Below are positions 31,810 through 42,949 of a stretch of DNA of 55,365 nucleotides, one piece after another. Both the position numbers and the translations under genes were made by a program. The stretch spans positions 1-55,365 of the forward strand of contig CALFEQ010000042.1 of the NCBI GenBank assembly GCA_937949945.1, in the 5' to 3' direction. Within the stretch, counting starts at the first letter, position 1; each line of letters starts with the position of its first letter. The notes below the pieces were generated by a model, which saw only the letters and a list, made by a program, of their open reading frames with translations, had not been told where the DNA came from and did no database searches. The DNA is from an uncultured Myxococcales bacterium (GTDB lineage Bacteria > Myxococcota_A > Polyangia > Polyangiales > Polyangiaceae).

Positions 31810-34689
31810 TCACTCCGCGGCCACACAGTCGAAGAGCTGGCGCCACTCGTAGAGGATCGGGGACTCGTTTCCGTTCGTCTGGAAGGTCATGTAGATGCGG
31901 AGATACTCCTTCGACGAGACGCCCGGGTTCAAGTCGTTGGACAGGTGCCACGAGATCGGGCGCGGGTCCCACGGCTCGAAGCCGGCCGGGGGCGAGGCGC
32001 CATGCGAGTCGTAGCTCCAGCCCTCGGCGTTGGTGAACTGATTGTTGTCGAACGCCGACCCGATGTGGACGGTGTCGGGCAGGCCCGGCGGAGGATTGGT
32101 GAGACCGGGGTTGCCAGGCAAGTCCGCGGGATCGTCCGCGGTCGCCGCGCGGAAGTGGATGGCCGTCCCCTGCGGGACGTGCGCCTTGTACTGGAAGAGC
32201 TGCCAGACCGGGCGCTCGCCCGGGGCGCACATGCCCTGGAAATCCACCGCGTACGTGGTGAGGACGGCGAGCGGCGCCGGAACCGGAGCCGGCGTGCTCG
32301 GCGGCGGGTTGAGGGCGCAAGCCGTGAGCTGGAAGAGCTGGAACTCGAGCGCGAGCTCCTCCGCCGACGGTCTCACGGTCGTGTTCTTACACTGGTTGGG
32401 GAACGTGTGGCTCGTCGAGGTCGGGTACGCCGGAGCGCGCGCCTGCGAGACGTGCATGCCGTTGAAGATTACGCGCCCGCAGGTGTTCGCTGCACCGAGC
32501 GGCGTCTCGAACGAGATGCTCATCGCATGCGTGCCGCCGGGGTTGGTCTGCCAACCCGTGGCGCCCGTCGGTGTCTCGAGCCCACGGATCCACTCGATCG
32601 CGGCTGGGCCCGCGCTGTAGAACTGGAACCGCGGGTCCTGGAGCTCGATCAGCGGCTCCCCGTAGAGGGTCATCGCGTTCGCTGCTCTCAGGAACTGATA
32701 GAGCATCTGCTGGGGCGGGGTCGTGTTGTTGACCCGAGCCCGCGGGTTTCCGCTCATCGCGCCGCCGTAGTCGCCCGTGTCGTGCGTCACGATCTGGGAC
32801 GAGTTCCACGGGGCGATGGCGTCTTCTCGGAAGAGGGCGTCGGCGACGTAATGGTTCGTGAAGAAGCGGCCCCCCTTGTTGGTCCAGTCGATGAGCCGCT
32901 GGTGATTGGCGGTCGAGAGGTTCCGCCACTGACCACTGAAGTGGCTGCCTCCGTCGCAGCTCGCGATCACGGCGGTGTACGCGTCGAGCGGTCCGTTGCT
33001 GGAGAGGAGCGTCGACACCGAGGGCGGCGAGCCGCTCATGGTCCACCCGTTCGAGCGATAGACGTGGAACCGTTGCGGCTTCGCGATCGCGGCCGCGTAG
33101 CTCGTCGCGCCCACGGTGAACTCGCTGTCGGAAATCCCGATGCGGCGGATGAAGCACTCGAGCGTCTCCGCGGCTCCGAGGACGAGCGCGATTCGGGGGA
33201 TGTCCGCGTGGTTGTTCAAACCGTCCGTCCGATTCCGCGGCAGCCGCGCGACACCGGCCGGGATGGCATTCGTCTGGCACGCCTTGATTTCGCCGACGCT
33301 GAACGCCCGCCGCCACCGTCCGGATTGGACGACGAGCGTCTGGTTCGGGCCGGGCGTCACTCCCGTCAGCGTGAACGTGCCGTCCGGATTCGAGTACGTG
33401 CTCGTCAACACGGGCGAAGAGAGGCTCTCGCACGAGTCGCACGTGGGACCGGTCGACGGGTTGTCCGTCAGCGGCGTGAGCGGTCCTGCCGGCTGGAAGA
33501 TGCTGATGTTGGCGAGGCCGAGGTTGTTGGCGCTGGTGCCCGTCGTCGAGTAGCCGGACGGGTCGTAGACCGTGCCCGTGACCGTCGTCTGGCATGCCTG
33601 ACAAGCCGAGCAGCCGGGAGCGCCGGCGTACTTGACCGCCGCGCCGTTGTTCGCGCACCGACCGGGCGCCTCCACGACGTCGGGCTGACCGTTCCCGCGA
33701 ATCGCGTTGACGACGGCGTTCTTGTTTCCGGCCACGGGGCACCCCGTCACGTTGATGCACTTGCCCGGCGGCAGGCCGGCGTCGCCGACGTTGACCGCGC
33801 ACTCGAACGTCGGGAACACCTCGGTGCAGGCGTCGACGCGACGGTTCACGATGTTGATGCCGACGATCGTGTTCGGGGGAACGGCCTCCGATCCGCGGTT
33901 GCAGAGCGGAATGTTCTCGACGTTGCCGAGCGTGCAGCCCGCGCCGATGGTGAGATCGATGCCGCCGGCGTTCGGATCGAAGTAGCCGTCGCCGCCGTTC
34001 CAGACGCACGTGTTCGAGCCGGGATCGCACCGATGATCCTGCTGGCAGCGGCGGAACGGATCCGTGTTGCAGGCGCCCGGCTCGACGACGTTGTCGGCGC
34101 CGCCGCACTGGGACAGACCGTTGCCGGTCGTCATGACCTCGGTCGGGACGGCGCCCGCGTCGCCCGAGCCCACGACGGCGAGGCCTCCATCGACGAGGCC
34201 GAAGCCGCCGTCGAGCGGGATCCCGATCGGATCGTCGTGTCGGACGTGACAGTAAGGATCGCAGGGGTCGATCCCGGCCCCGTCGTTGTACGCGGTGCAC
34301 TCGATGTTCGTCCCGAACGCCATCGGCTTCACGCCGGTGGCGCCGCTCGTCAGCGGCGGATGAATCGAGCGCGCGGTGATGACGCCGTCGAGGCAGTCGC
34401 CGTACCGGCCGTCGTCCCCGCACGTGCGGGTTCCCTCGTAGCAGTAGACGAAGTTCTGCTCGCCGTGGACGGTACGCCCGCACTTCACCTTCTCGCCCGG
34501 CGTGCTGCACGGGCAGCCCTTCTGCGGGGTCGCGCAGGGATCGTTCGTCGGCGGCTGTTGGTTCCCCGGGTCGCTGGTCGCGGCGACGGGGTCGTCCGAC
34601 CCGCACGAGGCCGAGAAGCAGAGGACGAAGGCCACGACGAGGCCCATGAAGAAACCCGCTCGCGTCACCGCACGCTTCACGTCTTGCAT
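31810..34689 (-). CDS. 959-residue Cys-rich lipoprotein with carboxypeptidase-regulatory-like domain
   Basis: Lipobox S-A-S-C near residue 29. The first 400 residues are Cys-rich with paired-Cys motifs. Around residues 420-490 a carboxypeptidase-regulatory-like beta-sandwich is visible (Y-S-N-P-D-G-T-F-T-L-T-G-V-T-P-G). A central region (about 530-700) reads like a ThuA/glutamine-amidotransferase-type fold (Y-T-A-V-I-A-S-C-D-G-G, L-I-D-W-T-N-K-G-G-R-F-F-T-N-H-Y), suggesting a binding or enzymatic sandwich. A C-terminal segment of about 200 residues has no recognised motif. Large proteins of this kind are frequent in myxobacteria; function is unknown. It heads an operon with the 31165 lipoprotein. 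Confidence 0.88.
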   Translation of the reverse strand: MQDVKRAVTRAGFFMGLVVAFVLCFSASCGSDDPVAATSDPGNQQPPTNDPCATPQKGCPCSTPGEKVKCGRTVHGEQNFVYCYEGTRTCGDDGRYGDCLDGVITARSIHPPLTSGATGVKPMAFGTNIECTAYNDGAGIDPCDPYCHVRHDDPIGIPLDGGFGLVDGGLAVVGSGDAGAVPTEVMTTGNGLSQCGGADNVVEPGACNTDPFRRCQQDHRCDPGSNTCVWNGGDGYFDPNAGGIDLTIGAGCTLGNVENIPLCNRGSEAVPPNTIVGINIVNRRVDACTEVFPTFECAVNVGDAGLPPGKCINVTGCPVAGNKNAVVNAIRGNGQPDVVEAPGRCANNGAAVKYAGAPGCSACQACQTTVTGTVYDPSGYSTTGTSANNLGLANISIFQPAGPLTPLTDNPSTGPTCDSCESLSSPVLTSTYSNPDGTFTLTGVTPGPNQTLVVQSGRWRRAFSVGEIKACQTNAIPAGVARLPRNRTDGLNNHADIPRIALVLGAAETLECFIRRIGISDSEFTVGATSYAAAIAKPQRFHVYRSNGWTMSGSPPSVSTLLSSNGPLDAYTAVIASCDGGSHFSGQWRNLSTANHQRLIDWTNKGGRFFTNHYVADALFREDAIAPWNSSQIVTHDTGDYGGAMSGNPRARVNNTTPPQQMLYQFLRAANAMTLYGEPLIELQDPRFQFYSAGPAAIEWIRGLETPTGATGWQTNPGGTHAMSISFETPLGAANTCGRVIFNGMHVSQARAPAYPTSTSHTFPNQCKNTTVRPSAEELALEFQLFQLTACALNPPPSTPAPVPAPLAVLTTYAVDFQGMCAPGERPVWQLFQYKAHVPQGTAIHFRAATADDPADLPGNPGLTNPPPGLPDTVHIGSAFDNNQFTNAEGWSYDSHGASPPAGFEPWDPRPISWHLSNDLNPGVSSKEYLRIYMTFQTNGNESPILYEWRQLFDCVAAE

Positions 34690-34840
34690 GAGAGGTGATC
34701 CTCGGGCGCCCCTGAACAGAAAGGCCCGGCTCCAACGAGCAAGTTTCGCACCGTCCCTGGATCATTGGAAATCCGTTGCTCCCGGAGAGGGCACGGCCGC
34801 AAAGAGTTCACCCCCCTCACTTCTTTGCGAAGTGTGCGAG

Positions 34841-34852
34841 CATCCGCGGATG
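34841..34852. other. 12-bp perfect palindrome CATCCGCGGATG between operons
   Basis: CATCCGCGGATG reads the same on both strands. It sits between the end of the receiver-kinase gene (34876) and the start of the 959-residue lipoprotein gene (34689). Just beside it, CACTTC (34818-34823) and GAAGTG (34829-34834) form a 6-bp hairpin. These could be a transcription stop for the signalling operon or an operator for the lipoprotein operon. Confidence 0.35.
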
Positions 34853-34875
34853 TCGTCTGTACGGCCGCCGGGCAC

Positions 34876-35970
34876 CTACGCGAGCGTGAAGGAGAAGCGG
34901 GCCCCGCGCTGCGGCTCGGCCTCGACCCAGATGCGTCCGCCGTGGTGATCGATCACGCGCTTCACGATGGCCAAACCGATGCCGGTGCCATCGAACTCGT
35001 TCGCCGAGTGCAGCCGCTGGAACGCCCGAAAGAGGCGCTCGGCGTGCGCCTGCTCGAACCCTACGCCGTTGTCGGCGACGAAGAACACGGTCTCCTGCCC
35101 GTTCACCGTCGAGCCGACCTCGATCCGTGGCTCCGGTGTCTTGCTCGTGAACTTCCACGCGTTGCGGAGGAGGTTGTCGAGCGCGACGCGCAACAGATGA
35201 GCGTCGCCGCGGGTCTTCATGTTCGGCGCGATCACGACCTCGACACGGCGGCCGGGATCGTCGGCGCGGATGTCGGCGACCACCTCGCTCGCGAGCTCGC
35301 CGAGATCGAGCGGCCGCGGCGCGGGGCGTGCGCGGCTCACCTGCGAGAGCCGCAACAAGTCGTCGATGATGCGGTCCATGCGCTCCGCCGCGCTGCGGAT
35401 GCGAGCGAGGAGGCGTCGACCGTCGTCGTCGAGCTTCGCTCCGTGCTCCTCGAGCAGCATGGTGGCGTAGCGGTGGATGGGGCGGAGCGGCGCGCGCAGG
35501 TCGTGCGAGACGGAATGGTTGAACGCCTCGAGCTCGGCGAGCGTGCGCTTGTGGGCCTCGACCTCCTCCGCGAGCTTCCGCCGGCTGCGTTCGAGCTCGA
35601 GGAAGACCTTCACCTTGCTGCGCAGCACGTGCCGGTTCACCGGCTTGTAGAGGACGTCGACCGCGCCGCTGTCGTAGCCGCGGAACACGTTCTCCTCGGT
35701 CTCGCTCGTCGCCGTGACGAAGATGATGGGGATGTCCTTCGAGCGCGGATCCATCCGCGCGAGCCGCGCCACCTCGTAGCCATCCATCTCCGGCATCTGG
35801 ACGTCGAGGAGGATCGCGGCGAAGTCACGCTTGAGAAGGAGCCGTAGCGCATCGTTGCCGGAGCTCGCTCGCACGACGTCGCAGTCGATGTCGGCCAGGA
35901 GCGCCTCCATCGCGACGAGGTTCGCTTCCACGTCGTCGACGACGAGCACGGCGAGGCGGTTGTCCGTCAT
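34876..35970 (-). CDS. receiver-histidine kinase protein (REC-HisKA-HATPase)
   Basis: 364 residues, cytosolic. The receiver domain comes first (residues 6-122; phospho-acceptor Asp56 in L-L-D-V-Q-M-P-E-M-D-G, Lys in Y-K-P), then a short coil, HisKA with His156 in S-V-S-H-D-L-R-A-P-L, and HATPase_c with D-N-G-V-G-F-E and G-T-G-I-G-L-A-I. Such N-terminal-receiver kinases act as second-tier relays that receive phosphate or dock another kinase. It is the last gene of the porin/PstS/kinase/CheR operon, which suggests it works with the three-receiver kinase. Confidence 0.93.
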   Translation of the reverse strand: MTDNRLAVLVVDDVEANLVAMEALLADIDCDVVRASSGNDALRLLLKRDFAAILLDVQMPEMDGYEVARLARMDPRSKDIPIIFVTATSETEENVFRGYDSGAVDVLYKPVNRHVLRSKVKVFLELERSRRKLAEEVEAHKRTLAELEAFNHSVSHDLRAPLRPIHRYATMLLEEHGAKLDDDGRRLLARIRSAAERMDRIIDDLLRLSQVSRARPAPRPLDLGELASEVVADIRADDPGRRVEVVIAPNMKTRGDAHLLRVALDNLLRNAWKFTSKTPEPRIEVGSTVNGQETVFFVADNGVGFEQAHAERLFRAFQRLHSANEFDGTGIGLAIVKRVIDHHGGRIWVEAEPQRGARFSFTLA

Positions 35971-36067
35971 CGGCTTTCGGAAAGGCTACCTCGACCGGGG
36001 CTCGTATCGGGCCTCGCCGCGCTCGGCCATTTTGCCGCACCTCGCCCGCACCGCAGGTCGTTCCCGA

Positions 36068-36898
36068 TCAGGGCTCGTATCGATAGATCGCGCGCTCGGC
36101 GACGAAGGGCTTGAACCGACGTTCGACGTCGGAGTCGCCGAGCCGCTCGCTGTCGCCGAGGCACAAGAAGCCGCCCGGGCAGAGGCTCTGAGCGAGCTTC
36201 TCGAGCACGCGCCCGCGGAGCTTCCGTCCGAAGTAGATGAGCACGTTCCGGCAGAAGACGACGTGCATCTCGCCGAAGACGTGGTCGGAGACGAGATCGT
36301 GGTGGAAGAAGTGGATGTTCTTTCGGACGTGCTCGCGCATCGCGATGTGGTCGTAGGCGACCGTGACGTGGCTCGCGAGGTCGGAGGTCCCTCCGGAGCC
36401 GGCGTGGTTCGTTCGGAACGCCGGCAGGTCGCTCGCGGGGTAGACGCCCTCCTTCGCTTGCTCGAGCGCGCGCTGGCTGAGATCCGTCGCGTAGATCTGG
36501 CTCCGCTCGTACAGCCCCTCCTCGATGAGGAGGATCGCCGTCGTGTACGCCTCCTGGCCGGTGGCGCAGCCGGCGTTCCAGAGGCGCAGGATGGGATAGG
36601 TGCGGAGGAGCGGGACGACGCGATCGCGCAACGCGCGGTAGAAGGCCGGGTCGCGGAACATCTCGCTGACACGGACCGTGATCCGGTCGAGCAGATCGCT
36701 GAAGGCGGCTCGATCGTGGAGCACACGGTGTTGGAGCTCGCCGAGGTGCGGAAGCCCCGAGGCCGCGAGCGCCGCGAGCACGCGCCGGTGCATGGAGGAC
36801 GCGGCGTAGTCGCGGAAGTCGTACCCCCAGCGCGCGTGGATCGCCTCGAGCAGGAGGCGGACCTCGATCGCCTCCACGCTCTCGTCCGAATCGCTCAC
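36068..36898 (-). CDS. CheR-type protein-glutamate methyltransferase
   Basis: 276 residues from a GTG at 36898 with GAGG upstream (the frame is open further but only through the kinase stop region). Family marks: V-R-V-S-E-M-F-R-D-P near residue 85, S-A-M site L-W-N-A-G-C-A-T-G-Q-E-A-Y-T, Y-A-T-D-L-S, V-F-C-R-N-V-L-I-Y-F and L-G-D-S-E-R-L. CheR methylates chemoreceptor glutamates with SAM. No receptor, CheB or CheA gene is in the window, so its target may be another membrane protein or a receptor elsewhere. It sits between the two kinases, 37 bp after the first. Confidence 0.93.
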   Translation of the reverse strand: MSDSDESVEAIEVRLLLEAIHARWGYDFRDYAASSMHRRVLAALAASGLPHLGELQHRVLHDRAAFSDLLDRITVRVSEMFRDPAFYRALRDRVVPLLRTYPILRLWNAGCATGQEAYTTAILLIEEGLYERSQIYATDLSQRALEQAKEGVYPASDLPAFRTNHAGSGGTSDLASHVTVAYDHIAMREHVRKNIHFFHHDLVSDHVFGEMHVVFCRNVLIYFGRKLRGRVLEKLAQSLCPGGFLCLGDSERLGDSDVERRFKPFVAERAIYRYEP

Positions 36899-36935
36899 GC
36901 GCACACCTCGCGTCGATGATACCGCGCGGATCGAG

Positions 36936-39956
<3,021 letters not shown>

Positions 39957-39965
39957 GTCGCTCCT

Positions 39966-40418
39966 TCAACGGATCGTCACGATCTTCGCGTCGCCGAGGC
40001 GCGCATCGCCGGAGACGTAACCGACGGCTCCGGCGTGGGTCAGGACGTACTTCACCACCTCCTCTTCCGTGGAGAGCTCCGGCGGCGGCACGTCGCGCCC
40101 CGAGAAGATCATCTGGTTCCAATAGCTCTTCACGGCGGCGATCGAACGCTTCAGCACCTGTTCGGAGAACCGCGCGCGCGTGCGGGACCGTGGCGGGAGG
40201 TCGACGGGCTTGATGACGTCGCCGTTGGGCCAACGCGTGACCTTCTTCAGGAACGCGTCGGCGACGAAGGATCGGTCGAGCGCGAGGTACGGGTTCTGCG
40301 GATTGACGATGACGACGAACGCAGGCGACGGCTCCGCGGACACGTGCGTCGGCGTGACGAGCACGAGGAGCGCGAACAACGCGAACAGGACGAAGCGGCC
40401 GACGGCGATCGCGCGCAT
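39966..40418 (-). CDS. mini PstS-like periplasmic phosphate-binding domain protein
   Basis: 150 residues: a signal peptide (residues 1-28, cleavage after V-S-A) followed by one lobe-sized domain with the phosphate-binding-protein patterns A-F-V-V-I-V-N-P, F-L-K-K-V-T-R-W-P-N-G and W-N-Q-M-I-F-S-G-R-D-V-P-P and V-G-Y-V-S-G-D. It is far shorter than transport PstS (about 300 residues), and no ABC transporter genes are near. It ends 9 bp before the kinase start and begins 3 bp after the porin stop. A periplasmic sensor that presents an anion to the kinase is the simplest reading. Confidence 0.85.
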   Translation of the reverse strand: MRAIAVGRFVLFALFALLVLVTPTHVSAEPSPAFVVIVNPQNPYLALDRSFVADAFLKKVTRWPNGDVIKPVDLPPRSRTRARFSEQVLKRSIAAVKSYWNQMIFSGRDVPPPELSTEEEVVKYVLTHAGAVGYVSGDARLGDAKIVTIR

Positions 40419-40421
40419 GGC

Positions 40422-41597
40422 TCAGAAATGTGCCGTCGTCTTCACGAGGAAGACTCCCCAGTTCCGCTCGAGCCGATCGAGCGGAACGCCGTCGTTGAGG
40501 TCCGGGGTCAGCCCTGCCGTACCGCTCATGAAGTGCCCCTCGAGCTTCACGAGCCAGTGATGATTGATGTCGAAGCGCAGCGTCCCCGCGACGTCGTGCT
40601 GCTGCGCCGCGCGACCGGAGCGGTTCTCCACGTCCGGGTAGAGGACCGAGTAGTAGGCGCCCGGATGGAACCAGTCGTTGATCCGGTACGACGCCATCAC
40701 GTATGCGCGCTCGTGGATGACACGGGACGGCGGCGCGATCGCGTGGTTGCTGCTGTCGAGCCGGAAGATCCACCGGCTGTACTCGGCGGCGAGCAGGAGA
40801 TCGTGCAGGGCGTACTCGATGGAGCCGACCCAGAGAGCGCCCTGGAGCGAGGCTCCGACCGGACCGATGTTCGGCAGGTCGAAGCTCGCGTCGAGGCGCA
40901 GCGCCTGGAGGCTTCCACCGGCGCGCAGGCCTTCGATCGGCGTCTCCCACATGAGTCGCTCGCCCGCGACGAACGGGAACTCGAGGTTGGTGAGCCCCTG
41001 CGGTGGGACCGTCGATTGCGTGGCGACGTCGAGGAAGATCGTGCCGCCGTAGAGCCGGTACTCGAGCGCGCCGAGCGAGCGCGTCCGCACGCGTCCGTAG
41101 AGCTCGACGCCCGTCTGCGCGAGGAGCAGGTCGCGGTTGTAGAGCGGGTAGATCGACTGCGGGAGCAGGACGGGGACGCGCGCCGCGTCGATGTCGCTCG
41201 TGTCGTTGTAGAGACCGAACGGGATCTTCACGCGCCCGGCCCGGATGCCGAACCAGTCCTCGAAGCGATAGTCGAGGTAGTACCAGTCGGCCTTCGGGCT
41301 GTAGTTCCCCTGCGGGCCGAGGTCGCGCGCGAAGAGCTGCACGCCGGTACGCAGCCTGTCGGTGAGCTGAACGGTGAAGTTGATGCCGACCTCGGAGAAC
41401 TCGAAGCTCCCGCGCTTCGACTTGGCGAGGTAGTTGTTCCCCGTCGTCACGATGAATCCGGGGCTCACGAACCCGTGGACCTCCACGGCGCGTTCGGTGC
41501 CAGGCACCTCGATGTCCGCCGCGCGCGCAGGAGACGCGAGGAGGCCGCCGATGACGAGGGACGACCATGCTGCGATGCGCGACCGACGTGACGACAT
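40422..41597 (-). CDS. outer-membrane porin-like protein
   Basis: 391 residues from the ATG at 41597 with AGAGGG upstream. Signal peptide (cleavage after A-R-A near residue 26), then V-H-G-F-V-S-P-G-F, F-E-F-S-E-V-G-I-N-F and many alternating aromatic strands, ending in Phe (K-T-T-A-H-F) as outer-membrane barrels do. The N-terminal pattern resembles OprO/OprP-type and other substrate-selective porins. It is the first gene of the signalling operon, with a 14-bp palindrome about 140 bp upstream. Confidence 0.9.
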   Translation of the reverse strand: MSSRRSRIAAWSSLVIGGLLASPARAADIEVPGTERAVEVHGFVSPGFIVTTGNNYLAKSKRGSFEFSEVGINFTVQLTDRLRTGVQLFARDLGPQGNYSPKADWYYLDYRFEDWFGIRAGRVKIPFGLYNDTSDIDAARVPVLLPQSIYPLYNRDLLLAQTGVELYGRVRTRSLGALEYRLYGGTIFLDVATQSTVPPQGLTNLEFPFVAGERLMWETPIEGLRAGGSLQALRLDASFDLPNIGPVGASLQGALWVGSIEYALHDLLLAAEYSRWIFRLDSSNHAIAPPSRVIHERAYVMASYRINDWFHPGAYYSVLYPDVENRSGRAAQQHDVAGTLRFDINHHWLVKLEGHFMSGTAGLTPDLNDGVPLDRLERNWGVFLVKTTAHF

Positions 41598-41738
41598 GAG
41601 CCCTCTTGCTCGAGCGGCGGAGAGAGGCTCCCCGCTAGGATTCGTCGCGAATCGACGCCCCACCCGGTGATCCCCGCTTCCGAGGAGGCCCGAGGCTATC
41701 ACGTTCACCCTCGGCCCGCAGCGCGACACCATGCACAT

Positions 41739-41752
41739 CGTCGAATTCGACG
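41739..41752. promoter_or_regulatory. 14-bp perfect palindrome upstream of the porin operon
   Basis: CGTCGAATTCGACG is a perfect palindrome about 140 bp upstream of the porin start, in a 191-bp gap that follows the stop of the 41789 lipoprotein gene. It could be the operator of the porin-to-kinase operon, or serve as a terminator hairpin for the upstream gene. Confidence 0.35.
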
Positions 41753-41788
41753 AAAGCCGCCGAGCGTCACGTGGGCGTGCGGATCGTC

Positions 41789-42817
41789 CTAGTTCGCGCG
41801 TGGCATCTGGAAGCCGTGGTTGGCGTTCCACAGCTCGACGGCACCGAGGAAGCCGGGCGTCGGCTTCTCGGTGGGCTGAGGATCGGTCAGCTTCGCGAGC
41901 CCCTCGTCCGGGTCGTACTCCCAGGTGATGCAGTCGAGATACTTGCCGTAGTCGGGATCTCCCGGCTTGTCGGAGCAGAAAGCGCAGACCTCGAAGTAGG
42001 CGCGGTGGTTCGGCTTGGTGTTGCCCGGTCGATCGGTGAGCTCGGCGGGCACGAGCGGCGTGCCGGGCGTGCTCCCGCCGTAGTAGGGATCGATCGAGCC
42101 CGCGACCTCCGGGTTCTTGTCGACGACGTAGCCGTCCTTGTCGTCTTCGCGCCTGGGCGGCTTGTAGAAGGGACCGAGGTCGACCTCCTCCATCCCGTCG
42201 TTGTGCGGAACGACGATCGTCTCCGGCGGCCCTTTCGCCTTGATGTACATCACCTGGACGAGCTGGATGGTCGAGCATCCGCTCCCCCGCGCGCGGTAAT
42301 AGACGTCGGCGGTGTTGCGCTGCCGGACGCCGAACTCGGAGTCGGCGAAGCCGGCGAAGTTGCAAGGCTGCCCGGTGCCCGTCTGGGCGCCCTGATAGAC
42401 GCAGACGACGCTCTTCTTGCTCCCTTTGCCGTCGACCACGAAGAAGACGTGCGCGTCGTCGTGCGTGGGCGACGCCTCGCACGGCGGGTGAGGATGCGTC
42501 CAGGTCATGGACGACGTGCACTGCTCGGCATTGCAGGTCCTCGGCTCGCTGATCGACGTCTGCCCGCAGTTCGTGCCGGACCAATCGAAGGAGAGCTCGT
42601 CTTGGTCGGGGTTGCTGATCGCCACCTCGTAGCGCGTGCTGAACGTCGCCTGCGTGAAGACGGCCTGGATCGGCTGCACGACGGGCGGCCTCTTGGTCGT
42701 CGTCGACTCGCCTCCGCCACCTCCGCCCGAGCTCGACGAGCTCCCGTCGCATCCACTCGAGAGCACTGCGCCGGCACCGGCGGCGAGAACGACGGCGACG
42801 AATCGTCGAGCCTGCAT
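41789..42817 (-). CDS. Cys-rich lipoprotein of unknown function
   Basis: 342 residues from the ATG at 42817 with GGGAGGG upstream. Lipobox S-S-G-C near residue 23, then a run of Ser and Gly. About ten Cys in the mature part suggest disulfides. Motifs include H-V-F-F-V-V-D-G-K-G-S-K-K-S and V-M-Y-I-K-A-K-G-P-P-E-T-I-V-V-P. No family is recognised. It is divergent from the C25 peptidase gene. The upstream open frame lacks a plausible start. Confidence 0.78.
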   Translation of the reverse strand: MQARRFVAVVLAAGAGAVLSSGCDGSSSSSGGGGGGESTTTKRPPVVQPIQAVFTQATFSTRYEVAISNPDQDELSFDWSGTNCGQTSISEPRTCNAEQCTSSMTWTHPHPPCEASPTHDDAHVFFVVDGKGSKKSVVCVYQGAQTGTGQPCNFAGFADSEFGVRQRNTADVYYRARGSGCSTIQLVQVMYIKAKGPPETIVVPHNDGMEEVDLGPFYKPPRREDDKDGYVVDKNPEVAGSIDPYYGGSTPGTPLVPAELTDRPGNTKPNHRAYFEVCAFCSDKPGDPDYGKYLDCITWEYDPDEGLAKLTDPQPTEKPTPGFLGAVELWNANHGFQMPRAN

Positions 42818-42949
42818 CGATGGTCCCTCCCGAGAAAGGCGTGGCCCCGCGCGCACGCCAATTTCGGAGGGTACCCCGGGGCACGGACGATCCATTGACA
42901 AGCGAAGACTACATGTCAGCTTTTCTCCTACAGGGTGGAGAGGGTTGCG

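Noticed and set aside
30271..34698. 1475-codon open frame on the + strand
   Set aside because: Antisense to the 31810 lipoprotein gene and out of frame with the 29858 gene; it shows no motif and only the composition expected for a shadow frame.
36068..36898. complete chemotaxis operon around CheR
   Set aside because: No CheA, CheW, CheB, CheY or methyl-accepting receptor gene is in the window; CheR sits in a two-component operon instead.
40422..42884. 820-residue extended form of the porin
   Set aside because: The first 429 residues are read through the 41789 lipoprotein gene in another frame; the real start with signal peptide is at 41597.
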